Both the position numbers and the translations under genes were made by a program. 64,000 nt of DNA from assembly GCA_002410065.1 (NCBI GenBank), contig DHQB01000009.1, positions 246,633-310,632 of the forward strand. Direction: 5' to 3'. Below, piece after piece: positions 43,585-53,048 of this stretch. The stretch is from Bacteroidales bacterium UBA5349 (lineage in GTDB: Bacteria; Bacteroidota; Bacteroidia; Bacteroidales; Tenuifilaceae). A model generated the notes under the pieces. The model was given only the letters and a program-made list of their open reading frames with translations. It was not told where the DNA came from and did no database searches. Every line of letters begins with the position of its first letter. Position 1 is the first letter of the stretch.

Positions 43585-44091
43585 TTAATCCTTTAATTGT
43601 TCCAATAAACTTTTAACCCAGCTTTCAACCCTCGCTTTATTCATTTTATGTTGATTTTCAAAATCTAAAATTAAACCCTTAAAATATTCACCTTCAAGCG
43701 CTTTTGATGATTCAAAGGTGTATTCCTTGGTCGATGTTTTACCAATCATTGTTGCACCACTATTCTCAAATACCTCAGCTAACAGACCAACTGCATCCCC
43801 AAAGTTTTCGGGATATCCTAATTGATCACCATTTCCAAATATGGCAATCTTGGATTTTGAGAAATCTGTATCCTCAATTTCAGGCACTAATTCATCCCAA
43901 TATACTGCCAGTTCACCGTCGAACCAGGTTGGTGATCCCAAGATTAAAAGATCGAAACCCTTTATTGTACTTAGATCAGCCTCTTCAATATCGATATCCT
44001 TTAATGATTCCATTCCAGTGGCTTGCTTTATCAGGTTAGCCGCCTTAGATGTTTTATTAGCCTTATGGCTATATACAATTGCTGCTTTCAT
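43585..44091 (-). CDS. Flavodoxin
   Basis: The 168-residue protein has the flavodoxin fold: the FMN phosphate loop YSHKANKTSKAA at residues 7-18, the first FMN-flanking loop LLILGSPTWFDGELAVYW with the Trp, and the second loop IFGNGDQLGYPENFGDA with the Tyr. The length fits the long-chain type. The phosphate loop is unusual in lacking the common GSxTGxT form, but it keeps Ser/Thr/Asn donors. It acts as a low-potential one-electron carrier, possibly to ferredoxin-type oxidoreductases. It stands alone. Confidence 0.87.
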   Translation of the reverse strand: MKAAIVYSHKANKTSKAANLIKQATGMESLKDIDIEEADLSTIKGFDLLILGSPTWFDGELAVYWDELVPEIEDTDFSKSKIAIFGNGDQLGYPENFGDAVGLLAEVFENSGATMIGKTSTKEYTFESSKALEGEYFKGLILDFENQHKMNKARVESWVKSLLEQLKD

Positions 44092-44224
44092 ATATCTGTT
44101 TTTTGTTTCAAAAGGTAAACCTGTCTGTCTTCAGAAAGTTTTAGGCAGTTATGAAACATCCATGTTTATGTATTGATTTTTTAATCATGGATGTTTCAAT
44201 TCAACCAATTAATTTCATGATTAA

Positions 44225-46285
44225 CTAATAATTTGATAACTCAAGTGCCGCAATAAATATCTTATCACTATTGGGCAAAATAGCCTTTTCTAAAATTGGG
44301 TTAAAGCCTACTGGTGTAAAGGCTGCGCCTACCCTTTTTACTGGCCCATCAAGATACTCAAAGGCCTCTTCGGCAATAATTGAGGCTATTTCGCCCCCAA
44401 AACCACCAAATACTTTGTCCTCGTGCACCACAAGTGCTTTACCTGTTTTTTTTACGGATGATAGAATTGTTTCTTTATCGAGAGGTATGATTGATCGGAT
44501 GTCAACAACTTCAGCTGAAATCCCATGCTCTTTCTCTAATTTTTCAGCAGCATCAAGGCACATTTGTGTTGTATTTCCAAAGGTAATCATTGTAAGATGT
44601 TCCCCTTTTCTTCTTATCCTTGCCTTACCAAAGGGTACTTCAAATTCAGGGGGAATTGGAGTTGCTGCCTTGGATGAATTATACAGCGCTTTTGGCTCAA
44701 GGAAAAGAGTCATTCCTTTTGAGCGCATGCTAGTTCTAAGCAAACCTGCAGCATCATCGGCAAATGATGGGTAAACGATACGGACACCTGGCATGGTTGC
44801 TAAAGCCCCCTCAATTGTTTGCGAATGGTATATACCACCACCAATATAACCCCCACTCGCAAGTCGGATTGTTATGTTTGGTGCAAACTTTCCATTCGAT
44901 CGCCAGTAATCGTGCGAGGAATCTACATATTGCTCAATAGCTGGCCAGAAATAGTCGGCAAACTCAGCTCCTTCAACAACAACCCTAATCTTATCGGAGA
45001 AGCGAGTCATTCCATTTGCAGTACCTAATATATAGTCTTCAGCAATTGGAGCGTTAAAAACCCTATCCTTACCAAATTCCTTCTGCATACCCTTTGAAAC
45101 ATTGAATATTCCACCCTTGTCTTTGTTGGCCATATCTTGACCCCAGATAAACGTATCTGGGTTATATCTAAATTCTTCCTTCAATGTAAGATTAATGGCT
45201 TCAATTAGTTTTAGTTTTTCTCCTTCAAAATTATGCTCTCCAGTAGTATACTTTTGGGGTTTATACTCCTCGGGAAAAACAAATCTGTGAATCGATTCAG
45301 GACTTGGATCTGGAGCTGCCATAGCCGCTTTATGTGCTGCCTTAACCTCTAGCACCACACGCTCTTCAATACTTGCTAGTTCAGCCTCGTTAAATCTCTT
45401 GTAAAGCAAAAGCATGCGCTTAAACTTGGCAAGCGGATCAGCATTCTGAACGTACTCCATTTCACCCTTATCGCGATAAAGTTCATGTCTATCGGAGTTT
45501 GAGTGTGAGTGAATTCTAACACAGTTTGCTTGCACTATTGCTGGCATTTGATTTTCAATAGCCCACCTTTTGGCATCGTTCATGGTGTTCATTGAATCGA
45601 AAACATCTTTCCCGTTACAATGGAAGATCTTTAGGTTTTTGAAACCACTAAAGTTATTAGCTACCTTACGATTAGCGGTCTGATCCTCTTTTGGAACTGA
45701 TATTCCGTAACCATTATCCTGAAAGACAAAGATTACCGGTAACTTTTCATTTGAAGCGCCGTTAATTGCCTCGTAAACATATCCTTCTGATACAGAGGAC
45801 TCTCCTTGAGAGCTGATAACTACTCCCTTATGATTATACCTTTTAAATGCACGACCAACCCCTGATGCTTGCTGGGTATGATTACCCGTGCTACTTGATG
45901 TATTATGGATATTAAGCTCTGCCTTAGCAAAATGATTGCTCATGTGTCTTCCTCCACTGGATGGATCGGTATCCTTTGATATCCCGTTTAGTATTATCTC
46001 TTCGGCTGTCATACCTGCCGAAATAACTGTAAGCATATCACGGTAATAGGGAAAAAGGTGGTCCGTTTCTTTATCAAAAACCTGTCCAATCGCAAGCTGT
46101 ATACCATCATGCCCTGCGTATGGTGCATGATAACTCCACCCTATTGCTTGCTTTAAATAATTTGGTGCTCTCTCATCTAGAGCTCTTCCTAGAACCAAAA
46201 GATAGAACCACTTTTCAAGGGTCTCCTTTGGCGTTTGCTTTATACCAAAAGTTTTATCGTTTCTTTTAATGTAATTCATAGTCAA
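44225..46285 (-). CDS. 2-oxoacid dehydrogenase E1, alpha and beta fused
   Basis: This 686-residue thiamine-diphosphate enzyme decarboxylates a 2-oxoacid and passes the acyl group to E2. Residues about 1-335 are the alpha half: GRHMSNHFAKAE, TGNHTQQASGVG and the TPP motif region SQGESSVSEGYVYEAINGAS ending QDNGYGIS. Residues about 355-686 are the beta half (NPDTFIWGQDMANKDKGGIF, ITIRLASGGYIGGGIYHSQT, EDKVFGGFGGEIAS). Fusion of both halves in one chain is common in Bacteroidetes. Substrate choice, branched-chain 2-oxoacid versus pyruvate, cannot be settled from the sequence. The E2 gene directly precedes it in transcription. No E3 gene is in the window. Confidence 0.9.
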   Translation of the reverse strand: MTMNYIKRNDKTFGIKQTPKETLEKWFYLLVLGRALDERAPNYLKQAIGWSYHAPYAGHDGIQLAIGQVFDKETDHLFPYYRDMLTVISAGMTAEEIILNGISKDTDPSSGGRHMSNHFAKAELNIHNTSSSTGNHTQQASGVGRAFKRYNHKGVVISSQGESSVSEGYVYEAINGASNEKLPVIFVFQDNGYGISVPKEDQTANRKVANNFSGFKNLKIFHCNGKDVFDSMNTMNDAKRWAIENQMPAIVQANCVRIHSHSNSDRHELYRDKGEMEYVQNADPLAKFKRMLLLYKRFNEAELASIEERVVLEVKAAHKAAMAAPDPSPESIHRFVFPEEYKPQKYTTGEHNFEGEKLKLIEAINLTLKEEFRYNPDTFIWGQDMANKDKGGIFNVSKGMQKEFGKDRVFNAPIAEDYILGTANGMTRFSDKIRVVVEGAEFADYFWPAIEQYVDSSHDYWRSNGKFAPNITIRLASGGYIGGGIYHSQTIEGALATMPGVRIVYPSFADDAAGLLRTSMRSKGMTLFLEPKALYNSSKAATPIPPEFEVPFGKARIRRKGEHLTMITFGNTTQMCLDAAEKLEKEHGISAEVVDIRSIIPLDKETILSSVKKTGKALVVHEDKVFGGFGGEIASIIAEEAFEYLDGPVKRVGAAFTPVGFNPILEKAILPNSDKIFIAALELSNY

Positions 46286-46312
46286 AATGCATGTTATATT
46301 ATCAAATTAATT

Positions 46313-47584
46313 TTAAACCTCCCTATTGGCATCAAATTGCTCGAGGTAATCTGCTACTCTTCTTAAAAAGGCACCGCCTAATGCTCCGTCAATTATTCTA
46401 TGGTCGTATGATAGACTTAAGAACATCTTATGCCTTGGAACGATTATATCTCCATGTTCAGTCTCTACTACAGCTGGTTTCTTCTCAATTGAGCCCGTTG
46501 CCAAAATTGCAACCTGTGGTTGCGAAATGATTGGAGTACCCATTAAATTCCGAAACGAACCAAAGTTTGTTATGGAGAATGTTCCTTCTTGTATATCATC
46601 TGGGGAGAGTTTGTTCCCCCTAGCTTTATCGGCAAGTTGACTAATAGTAGAGGCCAACCCAGGGATATTTAATCTATCGGCATCCTTAATAACTGGAACA
46701 ATTAGGTTTCCGTCTGGTTTGGAAACAGCAATGCCAATATTAACGTGTCCTTTTACAATTATATTATTGCCATCTACACTAGAGTTTACCATAGGGAAAT
46801 CACGTAAAGCCTTAGCTACAGCCTCTGTAAATATTGGCATATAGGTAAGTTTGGCTTTATATTTAGTTTGATAGATTTCTTTCATCATGGTTCGCCACTT
46901 TACAATTGCCGTTACATCGGCTTCAACCATATTGGTAACATGTGCTGATACTTGAGTGGACTTAATCATGTGATCGGCAATTAGTCTCCGCATCCTGTCC
47001 ATTTCAATAATTTCATCGCCAATGCTTATCGATGGGTTTGCTTTCTTTGGAGCTGCATTGTCATTTATGGACAACAGAGAACCGCTTTGAGTTTTGTTCT
47101 TGAGGTATTCAAGCAAATCAACCTTTCTGACCCTACCCTCTTTTCCCGAACCTTTAATGGAATTAAGTTCATCTGGTGAAATATTTTCCTTTTGGGCAAT
47201 GATCTTAACCAATGGACTATAAAATCTATTGTAACTCTCTTTTTCTTTAAAAACAATATCCTTAACTGGTGTGGTATCTTTTTCATCCTTGCCTGAATTG
47301 TTGTCCTTTTTGCTTTGGGCAACCGGAGCAACTATTTCAGAAGTTTCACCATTGGTATTAATTGTAGCAATTACCTTTCCAACCGGAACCACATCATTCT
47401 CCTTGAAAAGGATGCTGACAACAGTACCAGCCACTGGTGACGGTATTTCAGAGTCAACCTTATCTGTAGCAATCTCAAGAAGATTATCATCCTCTTCTAC
47501 CTTATCACCTACGCTTACAAACCATTTAGTAATAGTAGCCTGCTCAACGCTTTCACCCATTTTAGGCATTTTTATCTCAAACAT
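46313..47584 (-). CDS. Dihydrolipoamide acyltransferase (E2) of 2-oxoacid dehydrogenase
   Basis: The 423-residue E2 begins MFEIKMPKMGESVEQATITK. An in-frame extension to 47689 was rejected because the lipoyl domain starts exactly here. The lipoyl lysine is Lys42 in EIATDKVDSE. The peripheral subunit-binding domain (FYSPLVKIIAQKENISPDEL, then GSGKEGRVRKVDLLEYL) spans about residues 120-170. The catalytic domain ends with the active-site His in SLSYDHRIIDGALGGAFL. It transfers acyl groups to CoA. The gap to E1 is 27 bp, so both come from one transcript. Confidence 0.93.
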   Translation of the reverse strand: MFEIKMPKMGESVEQATITKWFVSVGDKVEEDDNLLEIATDKVDSEIPSPVAGTVVSILFKENDVVPVGKVIATINTNGETSEIVAPVAQSKKDNNSGKDEKDTTPVKDIVFKEKESYNRFYSPLVKIIAQKENISPDELNSIKGSGKEGRVRKVDLLEYLKNKTQSGSLLSINDNAAPKKANPSISIGDEIIEMDRMRRLIADHMIKSTQVSAHVTNMVEADVTAIVKWRTMMKEIYQTKYKAKLTYMPIFTEAVAKALRDFPMVNSSVDGNNIIVKGHVNIGIAVSKPDGNLIVPVIKDADRLNIPGLASTISQLADKARGNKLSPDDIQEGTFSITNFGSFRNLMGTPIISQPQVAILATGSIEKKPAVVETEHGDIIVPRHKMFLSLSYDHRIIDGALGGAFLRRVADYLEQFDANREV

Positions 47585-47670
47585 ATCCTGTTTAGTTTTA
47601 GTAATTCTATGTAAAAAACACAGGTTTGGCCTATTTGTTCGAGTGTGAATAGAACAAAACACAACAAACG

Positions 47671-47702
47671 TTGTAAAAGCGATATACAACGTTATATCTT
47701 TG
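47671..47702 (+). promoter_or_regulatory. Promoter of the WbqC gene
   Basis: TTG at 47671-47673, 21 bp, then TATCTTTG at 47695-47702, a strong Bacteroidetes promoter. The ATG at 47719 is about 10 bp after the predicted start of transcription. Confidence 0.55.
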
Positions 47703-47718
47703 TATCAAAAAGTTGACA

Positions 47719-48369
47719 ATGCAAAGCAATCTCTCCGTCCTATCCACGGCCTATTTACCATCCATCCGATACGTTAAAGAGCTATTTAACAGTAAAGTAA
47801 TTCATATAGAAAAGCATGAAACTTATAAAAAGCAAACCTATAGAAATAGGTGTGTTATATTTTCTGCTAATGGTGCACTCCCTTTGTCAATTCCGGTGAT
47901 AAAACCTCAGGGGAATAAAACAAAAGTGTGCGATGTGGTACTGGATAATTCAGTAAAATGGAGAAAAGAACACTGGAGGGCAATAGAATCAGCATACAAA
48001 AGCTCAGCATACTTTGAATATTTAAAAGACTACTTTGTGCAATACTATATGAAAGAGTGGAAATATCTTTGGGATTTTAATCTTAGCATGCTGGAAACTA
48101 TTATAGCTATTCTAGAGATTAAGGTTGAACTAAAGGAGACAGAATCGTACATAAAAGAGTATGGTAATCGTTTTAACGATTTGCGGAGATTATCGGATGA
48201 GAACAAAAAAGAGTTAATCAGTGATAGTCAAGATAACAGATACTTTCAGGTTTTTGAGAACAAGCATGGGTTTATACCCAATCTCTCCATAATCGATTTG
48301 TTATGTAACTGTGGAATGGGTGCCAGAACTATTTTAATAAAAAAAGGGGGCTATACGCCCCCACATTAA
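47719..48369 (+). CDS. WbqC family protein
   Basis: The 216-residue protein carries the family features: an N-terminal TAYLPSIRYVKELFNSKVIH, the basic KKQTYRNRCVIFSANG, and the core VKWRKEHWRAIESAYKSSAY with FEYLKDYF. WbqC proteins are found in O-antigen and glycan loci and in Bacteroidetes chromosomes. Their activity is unproven, and a transferase has been suggested. The ATG at 47719 is preferred to the TTG at 47713. Its last codons contain the terminator of the converging gene. Confidence 0.87.
   Translation: MQSNLSVLSTAYLPSIRYVKELFNSKVIHIEKHETYKKQTYRNRCVIFSANGALPLSIPVIKPQGNKTKVCDVVLDNSVKWRKEHWRAIESAYKSSAYFEYLKDYFVQYYMKEWKYLWDFNLSMLETIIAILEIKVELKETESYIKEYGNRFNDLRRLSDENKKELISDSQDNRYFQVFENKHGFIPNLSIIDLLCNCGMGARTILIKKGGYTPPH
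48338..48362 (-). terminator. Terminator of the FadL-like gene, inside the wbqC 3' end
   Basis: On the minus strand GGGGGC-GTATA-GCCCCC is followed by seven Ts. It lies 21 bp after the stop of the minus-strand gene and wholly within the last codons of the plus-strand wbqC. Confidence 0.75.
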
Positions 48370-48382
48370 AAATTATTAGGTA

Positions 48383-49879
48383 TTAAAACTTAAACCCTAT
48401 TGTTAGCATAAACCTATTCTGATTCACATCTCGCTCAATAATCTCGTTTGCTGTTACGAAAGGTATGTAAGTATCGCCATACATAATACGCTGGTATGCC
48501 CAGTCGAGGAAAAAGTTATCCATCCTTAAGCCAAAACCACCCGAGAATGCATTGGTTGCTGATGAGGATAGATCTAAATCATCGTTGTATGGGCTTCCAA
48601 AATAGGCGTAACCGCCACGCAAAGCCAACTGACCTATCCAAACCTCTGCACCAACCCTAACGTTATGAGCATTGGTGAAAGTGTTTTTTATGGTTTGATT
48701 CTCGTTCTTAAAACGATAGCCATCTCCCCCTTTACCAAAGCGCATGGATGTGTAATCAAGATACTCATAATCGGCACTAATTAGTCCAATTTTCCCAAAG
48801 GTGTATGCAACAGATCCGATTAATTTGTATGGGGTTTCAATTGTATAATCATACACATTTATTGGTGTTTCAGTTGAAGATGTACCAACATTAAAATCGG
48901 AACTCATTGTTGCACTATACTTCTCGTCTAAATTATAGAAAGTTGGTGTATGCGCAGCCAAACCTAGCCTGAGTTCAGTAGTTGGCCTGTAGATAAGCCC
49001 TAGCTTGAAATTAACCCCATTTCCTTCAACCAGCAAGCTTTGGTTATAGTTCATGCTTCTAAAAAGGTTAGCGGATACCACATTATCCTCATATGCACTT
49101 TCAGCATAGTATATGGTTTGCTTATAGTAAACATTCTGTAACCCTATTGTAGCTCCAGCATAAAACTTATTGGAGAAATTGGCCCCAGCAGAAAATGTGT
49201 ACTCACCAATCCCGCCTTCAGATGATATGGACTGATCCTGATATACCCCATCACCAACAAAAAGAGGGGATTGATATTGAATATCGCTTCCAGTCAAAGT
49301 ATCAACTAAAAAAGTATTCCATGCCATTATTGCTTCCCATGGAGCATTGGATTGTCTGTAGGGATCCCAATCGCTTGCTTCGGTCATGTTTGACCAATTG
49401 TTTCCATTGGCCATGCTAGCAAAAAAATCTAATATAGAATAGTTATCATTGGCTCCTGTTGCAGTAGTTTCAGAGTAAAAGTCCTTAATCCTATTGTAAC
49501 CCAAACCAAGATTTATCATTACCAAGCCAGTTTCTTCCTCTTTTAGAGTTTTAAAAGAGGTCACCAAACCTATATTATCGAACATGAAGCGAGTTCGTGA
49601 ATCGCTATATTTTGAACCTATGTAATTGGTATTGTCAACCCTGTTCTTTAATGAAGGCGTTATAGTGAACTCGGATGAACGATATACACCAAGTCCTGCA
49701 GGATTATTTGATAATGAAGTAAAATCGGCGCCCAAAGCACCAAAGGCCCCACCAAGGCTAACGTACCTTGCCGTACCATATAATGCATTCTGATTCGATA
49801 ATCTAAGCACATCGTCTACTCCTTGTGCCATTGCACCTATTGTACTAAAAGCTAGAAGAAAAGGAAGTATTTTTTTCAT
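48383..49879 (-). CDS. OmpP1/FadL-like outer membrane beta-barrel protein
   Basis: The 498-residue protein has a signal peptide (MKKILPFLLAFSTIGAMAQG). The FadL-type N-terminal hatch pattern follows (YVSLGGAFGALGADFTSLSN then NPAGLGVYRSSEFT). It then alternates beta strands with aromatic ends and finishes in Phe (FMLTIGFKF), the usual barrel-assembly signal. FadL relatives import hydrophobic compounds. The Bacteroidetes branch is uncharacterised as to substrate. It is a single-gene unit with its own terminator. Confidence 0.85.
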   Translation of the reverse strand: MKKILPFLLAFSTIGAMAQGVDDVLRLSNQNALYGTARYVSLGGAFGALGADFTSLSNNPAGLGVYRSSEFTITPSLKNRVDNTNYIGSKYSDSRTRFMFDNIGLVTSFKTLKEEETGLVMINLGLGYNRIKDFYSETTATGANDNYSILDFFASMANGNNWSNMTEASDWDPYRQSNAPWEAIMAWNTFLVDTLTGSDIQYQSPLFVGDGVYQDQSISSEGGIGEYTFSAGANFSNKFYAGATIGLQNVYYKQTIYYAESAYEDNVVSANLFRSMNYNQSLLVEGNGVNFKLGLIYRPTTELRLGLAAHTPTFYNLDEKYSATMSSDFNVGTSSTETPINVYDYTIETPYKLIGSVAYTFGKIGLISADYEYLDYTSMRFGKGGDGYRFKNENQTIKNTFTNAHNVRVGAEVWIGQLALRGGYAYFGSPYNDDLDLSSSATNAFSGGFGLRMDNFFLDWAYQRIMYGDTYIPFVTANEIIERDVNQNRFMLTIGFKF

Positions 49880-50010
49880 GATCTTTTATTATGATTTTAT
49901 AGGATATGGAAAGGATTGGCTTTACGGGCAACAGTTCTAAAACCATTTAGCAATTAATTATTAATTCAATGCAATCCTTTCCCTATCCATTATATAGAGT
50001 GATGAGTTAG

Positions 50011-51456
50011 TTACCTGTCCCTTTTTCTTGAACTATTTGAAGAAGAACCACTACTTGACCTTGAACTGGAACTAGAACCAGAGCTTGAACCAGAACTTTG
50101 TCGAGATGATGAAGATGATCCAACAGAACTATTTGATGGAGAAGAACCCCTGTTACTGCTAGAACCTGAAGAACTATTATTTGGCCTGCTTACAGAGGGT
50201 GAACTAATTCTTGGTGGTGAATTAAAGGTTCGGCCACTTTCGTTACTAGAACCACGAATAGGCCTAGCTACCTGTTGACTTGGTCTGCTACTGACTGGTC
50301 TAGCTGTTTCGGTGGTTGGATAATTGCGTGTTGGCTTATTAAAATCACTACTATTCGCAGGATTAGGTCGAGTATATGTTGGATTATAAGCTCTATTATT
50401 TCCCCGATTTTCGCCACTTACTCTAGTAGGGTTAATAGGTTTGCTTTCGCGCGCAGGGCCAGCAATATTATTATTACCACGATTTGGTTCTATCACTTCT
50501 TTACGAGTAGGATCTTGACTAATGGGTCGTGTTGTATTTATCCTATTAGGATCTTGTGCTGCTATTGGACGGGTACTAACTTGTGTTCCTTCTGGTCTAG
50601 GTTCACGCCCTTGGGTGTTGCCTAAAACAACCTGCTTATCCGAAAGGTCTATTCGCCTATCACGATTAACACTATTAAGGCCATTGATGCCGATATCACC
50701 ATATGCTGGTCTGTTTCCATAATTCACAGTTCCTTGTGAAGGCCTTTGACCATAATGGTAGTTGCCAGCATTTGGTTGGTTATTCCAGTTGTTTCCATAA
50801 TATCCATTCCAATACCCATTATTATAACCCCAACCGTAAGTATTCCACCAAGACGAATAGTGATTAGAGTATCCCCAGTATCCCCCATATCCATAGCTGC
50901 CAAACCCATACAAATAGGGACGGCCCCATGAAGAACCCCAATATCCAAAGGAACTATATCTTGGCCATCCAAACATCGATGAGATATAGTATGGTTCAAC
51001 CCATACATTACCGCCCATTACAATAATATTATAGTAAGCAGGATCGTAGGCTGAGGCATACCAATAATTGTCAGAATATTGAATAGTCCAATCATTTAAT
51101 CCGTAGGAAGGATTAGATCTCGCTTTTAATCTTCTCTCATAGGAATCTTGGTAAGAAGTTGATAATATTCTATCGTATGGATTTCCGGATTCCTCTGATT
51201 TATAAACAAGTGTATCTATACTTCCAGTGGTGTCGCTAGCAAGTATATTTTGATATTTACGCTCTAGATCTTCAATTTTAAGACTAGAACTTGAGGGGCT
51301 TTTCTGACTATTGTCAGAAGAGTAGGAATCAGAAGGGTTAAAATATAGATCATCCCCCCTATTACTACTCGTTTTGCTCATTTGCATGCTTGTTGAGCAA
51401 GAGCCCATCGTAACAGCTAAAAGAGCAATTGTGAATAATTTAAGTTTAGTTTTCAT
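50011..51456 (-). CDS. Low-complexity lipoprotein with Tyr/Gly/Trp-rich and Ser-rich regions
   Basis: The 481-residue protein has a lipoprotein signal (LLAVTMGSC, lipidated Cys at about residue 20). A Ser/Asp-rich spacer follows, then a conserved-looking domain around residues 105-160 (NDWTIQYSDNYWYASAYDPA). Next come a Tyr/Gly/Trp/Asn-rich tract (about 170-240), an Arg/Pro/Asn-rich tract (about 260-400) and a Ser/Gly tail ending SSRKRDR. No catalytic motif is seen. The composition suggests a flexible, adhesive or matrix-forming surface protein. It has a strong AAGGAGG ribosome site, rare in this window, hinting at high expression. Confidence 0.75.
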   Translation of the reverse strand: MKTKLKLFTIALLAVTMGSCSTSMQMSKTSSNRGDDLYFNPSDSYSSDNSQKSPSSSSLKIEDLERKYQNILASDTTGSIDTLVYKSEESGNPYDRILSTSYQDSYERRLKARSNPSYGLNDWTIQYSDNYWYASAYDPAYYNIIVMGGNVWVEPYYISSMFGWPRYSSFGYWGSSWGRPYLYGFGSYGYGGYWGYSNHYSSWWNTYGWGYNNGYWNGYYGNNWNNQPNAGNYHYGQRPSQGTVNYGNRPAYGDIGINGLNSVNRDRRIDLSDKQVVLGNTQGREPRPEGTQVSTRPIAAQDPNRINTTRPISQDPTRKEVIEPNRGNNNIAGPARESKPINPTRVSGENRGNNRAYNPTYTRPNPANSSDFNKPTRNYPTTETARPVSSRPSQQVARPIRGSSNESGRTFNSPPRISSPSVSRPNNSSSGSSSNRGSSPSNSSVGSSSSSRQSSGSSSGSSSSSRSSSGSSSNSSRKRDR

Positions 51457-51554
51457 AACGGCCTCCTTGTCTTTTTATATTTAGGGTTTTATTTACTTAC
51501 TTTGCATTGTTAAAAGTATCTAAATACTTACAAAATTCATACCAAATAAACATT

Positions 51555-53030
51555 ATGGCAAAAGGAATTATAAGCAGAGATGAGGATTATTCTCAATGGT
51601 ATAATGATATCGTTGTTAGAGCCGGTTTGGCGGATCACTCTGCAGTTAGAGGTTGTATGGTTATAAAACCCTATGGATATGCAATTTGGGAAAAAATACA
51701 AAGGCAACTCGATGACATGTTTAAGGCAACAGGGCATCAAAATGCCTATTTCCCATTGTTTATTCCTAAGTCGTTTTTTAGTAAAGAAGCGGCTCATGTT
51801 GAGGGTTTTGCCAAAGAGTGTGCCATAGTAACCCATTATCGACTAAAAAATGATCCTAATGGTAAGGGTGTTGTTGTTGATGAAGACGCAAAACTAGAAG
51901 AGGAACTGATTGTTAGGCCAACTTCTGAAACAATAATTTGGAACACTTACAAGGGTTGGATACAATCGTATCGTGACCTACCATTACTAATTAATCAATG
52001 GGCAAACGTTGTACGTTGGGAAATGCGCACTCGTTTATTCCTTAGAACAACCGAATTTCTATGGCAAGAAGGACATACAGCCCACGCAACTAGAGAAGAG
52101 GCCATTGAGGAAACTATAAAAATGGTTAATGTATATGCTGAATTTGTTCAGAACTGGATGGGTGTGCCCGTTATTATTGGCACAAAATCAGAAGGTGAAC
52201 GTTTTGCCGGTGCAGTTGAAACCTATTGTATTGAAGCATTAATGCAGGATGGTAAAGCATTACAAGCGGGTACCTCGCATTTCTTAGGGCAAAATTTTGC
52301 AAAGGCCTTTGATGTTAAGTTCCAATCAAAAGAGGGAACTCTTGAATATGTTTGGGCTACCTCGTGGGGTGTATCTACTAGGTTAATGGGCGCATTAGTT
52401 ATGGCTCATTCTGATGATAATGGGCTAGTATTGCCCCCTAAACTAGCACCTACTCAAGTTGTGTTTATTCCAATATACAAGACTAAAGAAGAACTTGAGC
52501 AAATTACCAAAAAAGTAAATGAAATTAAAACGCAACTCGAAAAGAGAGGTGTATCAACCCAATATGACGATAGGGACACGTTTAAGCCTGGATTTAAATT
52601 TGCCGAGTATGAACTTAAAGGTTATCCCATTCGAGTTGCCTTAGGGCCTAAGGATTTAGAAAAAGGGACTGTTGAAGTTGCTCGTCGCGATACTTTAACT
52701 AAAGAATTTGTTCAACAAGAAGGTGTTGTAGACTATATTGTTAATCTTTTAGATACAATTCAGGAAAGCATCTTCAGAAAAGCTTTTGATTTTAGGGCAG
52801 AAAAAACAACTAAGGCCGATACCTTTGATGAGTTCAAAAGAATCCTTGATGAAAAAGGCGGATTTGTTTCTGCCCATTGGGATGGAACAAGAGAAACTGA
52901 AGACAGAATTAAGGAAGAAACCAAGGCTACAATTCGTTGCATACCCATAGATAACACTGCTGAAGAAGGAGTTTGCATTTTAAGCGGAAAGCCTTCGAAG
53001 CAGAGAGTTCTTTTTGCTAGAGCGTACTAA
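51555..53030 (+). CDS. proS: Prolyl-tRNA synthetase (archaeal/eukaryal type)
   Basis: The enzyme charges tRNA-Pro. The 491-residue protein starts MAKGIISRDEDYSQWYNDIV. The upstream in-frame start at 51507 adds non-homologous residues. It has class II motif 1 (GCMVIKPYGYAIWEKIQRQL), motif 2 with RPTSETIIW and VVRWEMRTRLFLRTTEFLWQ, and motif 3. The anticodon-binding domain follows, then the C-terminal zinc-domain-like region ending in a Tyr (LFARAY), as in archaeal-type ProRS. It lacks the bacterial editing insertion. The zinc region has few Cys, so metal binding is doubtful. Confidence 0.95.
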   Translation: MAKGIISRDEDYSQWYNDIVVRAGLADHSAVRGCMVIKPYGYAIWEKIQRQLDDMFKATGHQNAYFPLFIPKSFFSKEAAHVEGFAKECAIVTHYRLKNDPNGKGVVVDEDAKLEEELIVRPTSETIIWNTYKGWIQSYRDLPLLINQWANVVRWEMRTRLFLRTTEFLWQEGHTAHATREEAIEETIKMVNVYAEFVQNWMGVPVIIGTKSEGERFAGAVETYCIEALMQDGKALQAGTSHFLGQNFAKAFDVKFQSKEGTLEYVWATSWGVSTRLMGALVMAHSDDNGLVLPPKLAPTQVVFIPIYKTKEELEQITKKVNEIKTQLEKRGVSTQYDDRDTFKPGFKFAEYELKGYPIRVALGPKDLEKGTVEVARRDTLTKEFVQQEGVVDYIVNLLDTIQESIFRKAFDFRAEKTTKADTFDEFKRILDEKGGFVSAHWDGTRETEDRIKEETKATIRCIPIDNTAEEGVCILSGKPSKQRVLFARAY

Positions 53031-53048
53031 ATACTAAAACCTTAAGCA

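Noticed and set aside
47585..47689. 35-residue N-terminal extension of the E2 protein
   Set aside because: The lipoyl domain starts at MFEIKMPKMGES and bacterial E2 proteins have no such leader.
50275..51008. Several open frames on both strands opposite or within the low-complexity lipoprotein gene
   Set aside because: They arise from repetitive codon use of the real gene and show no independent features.
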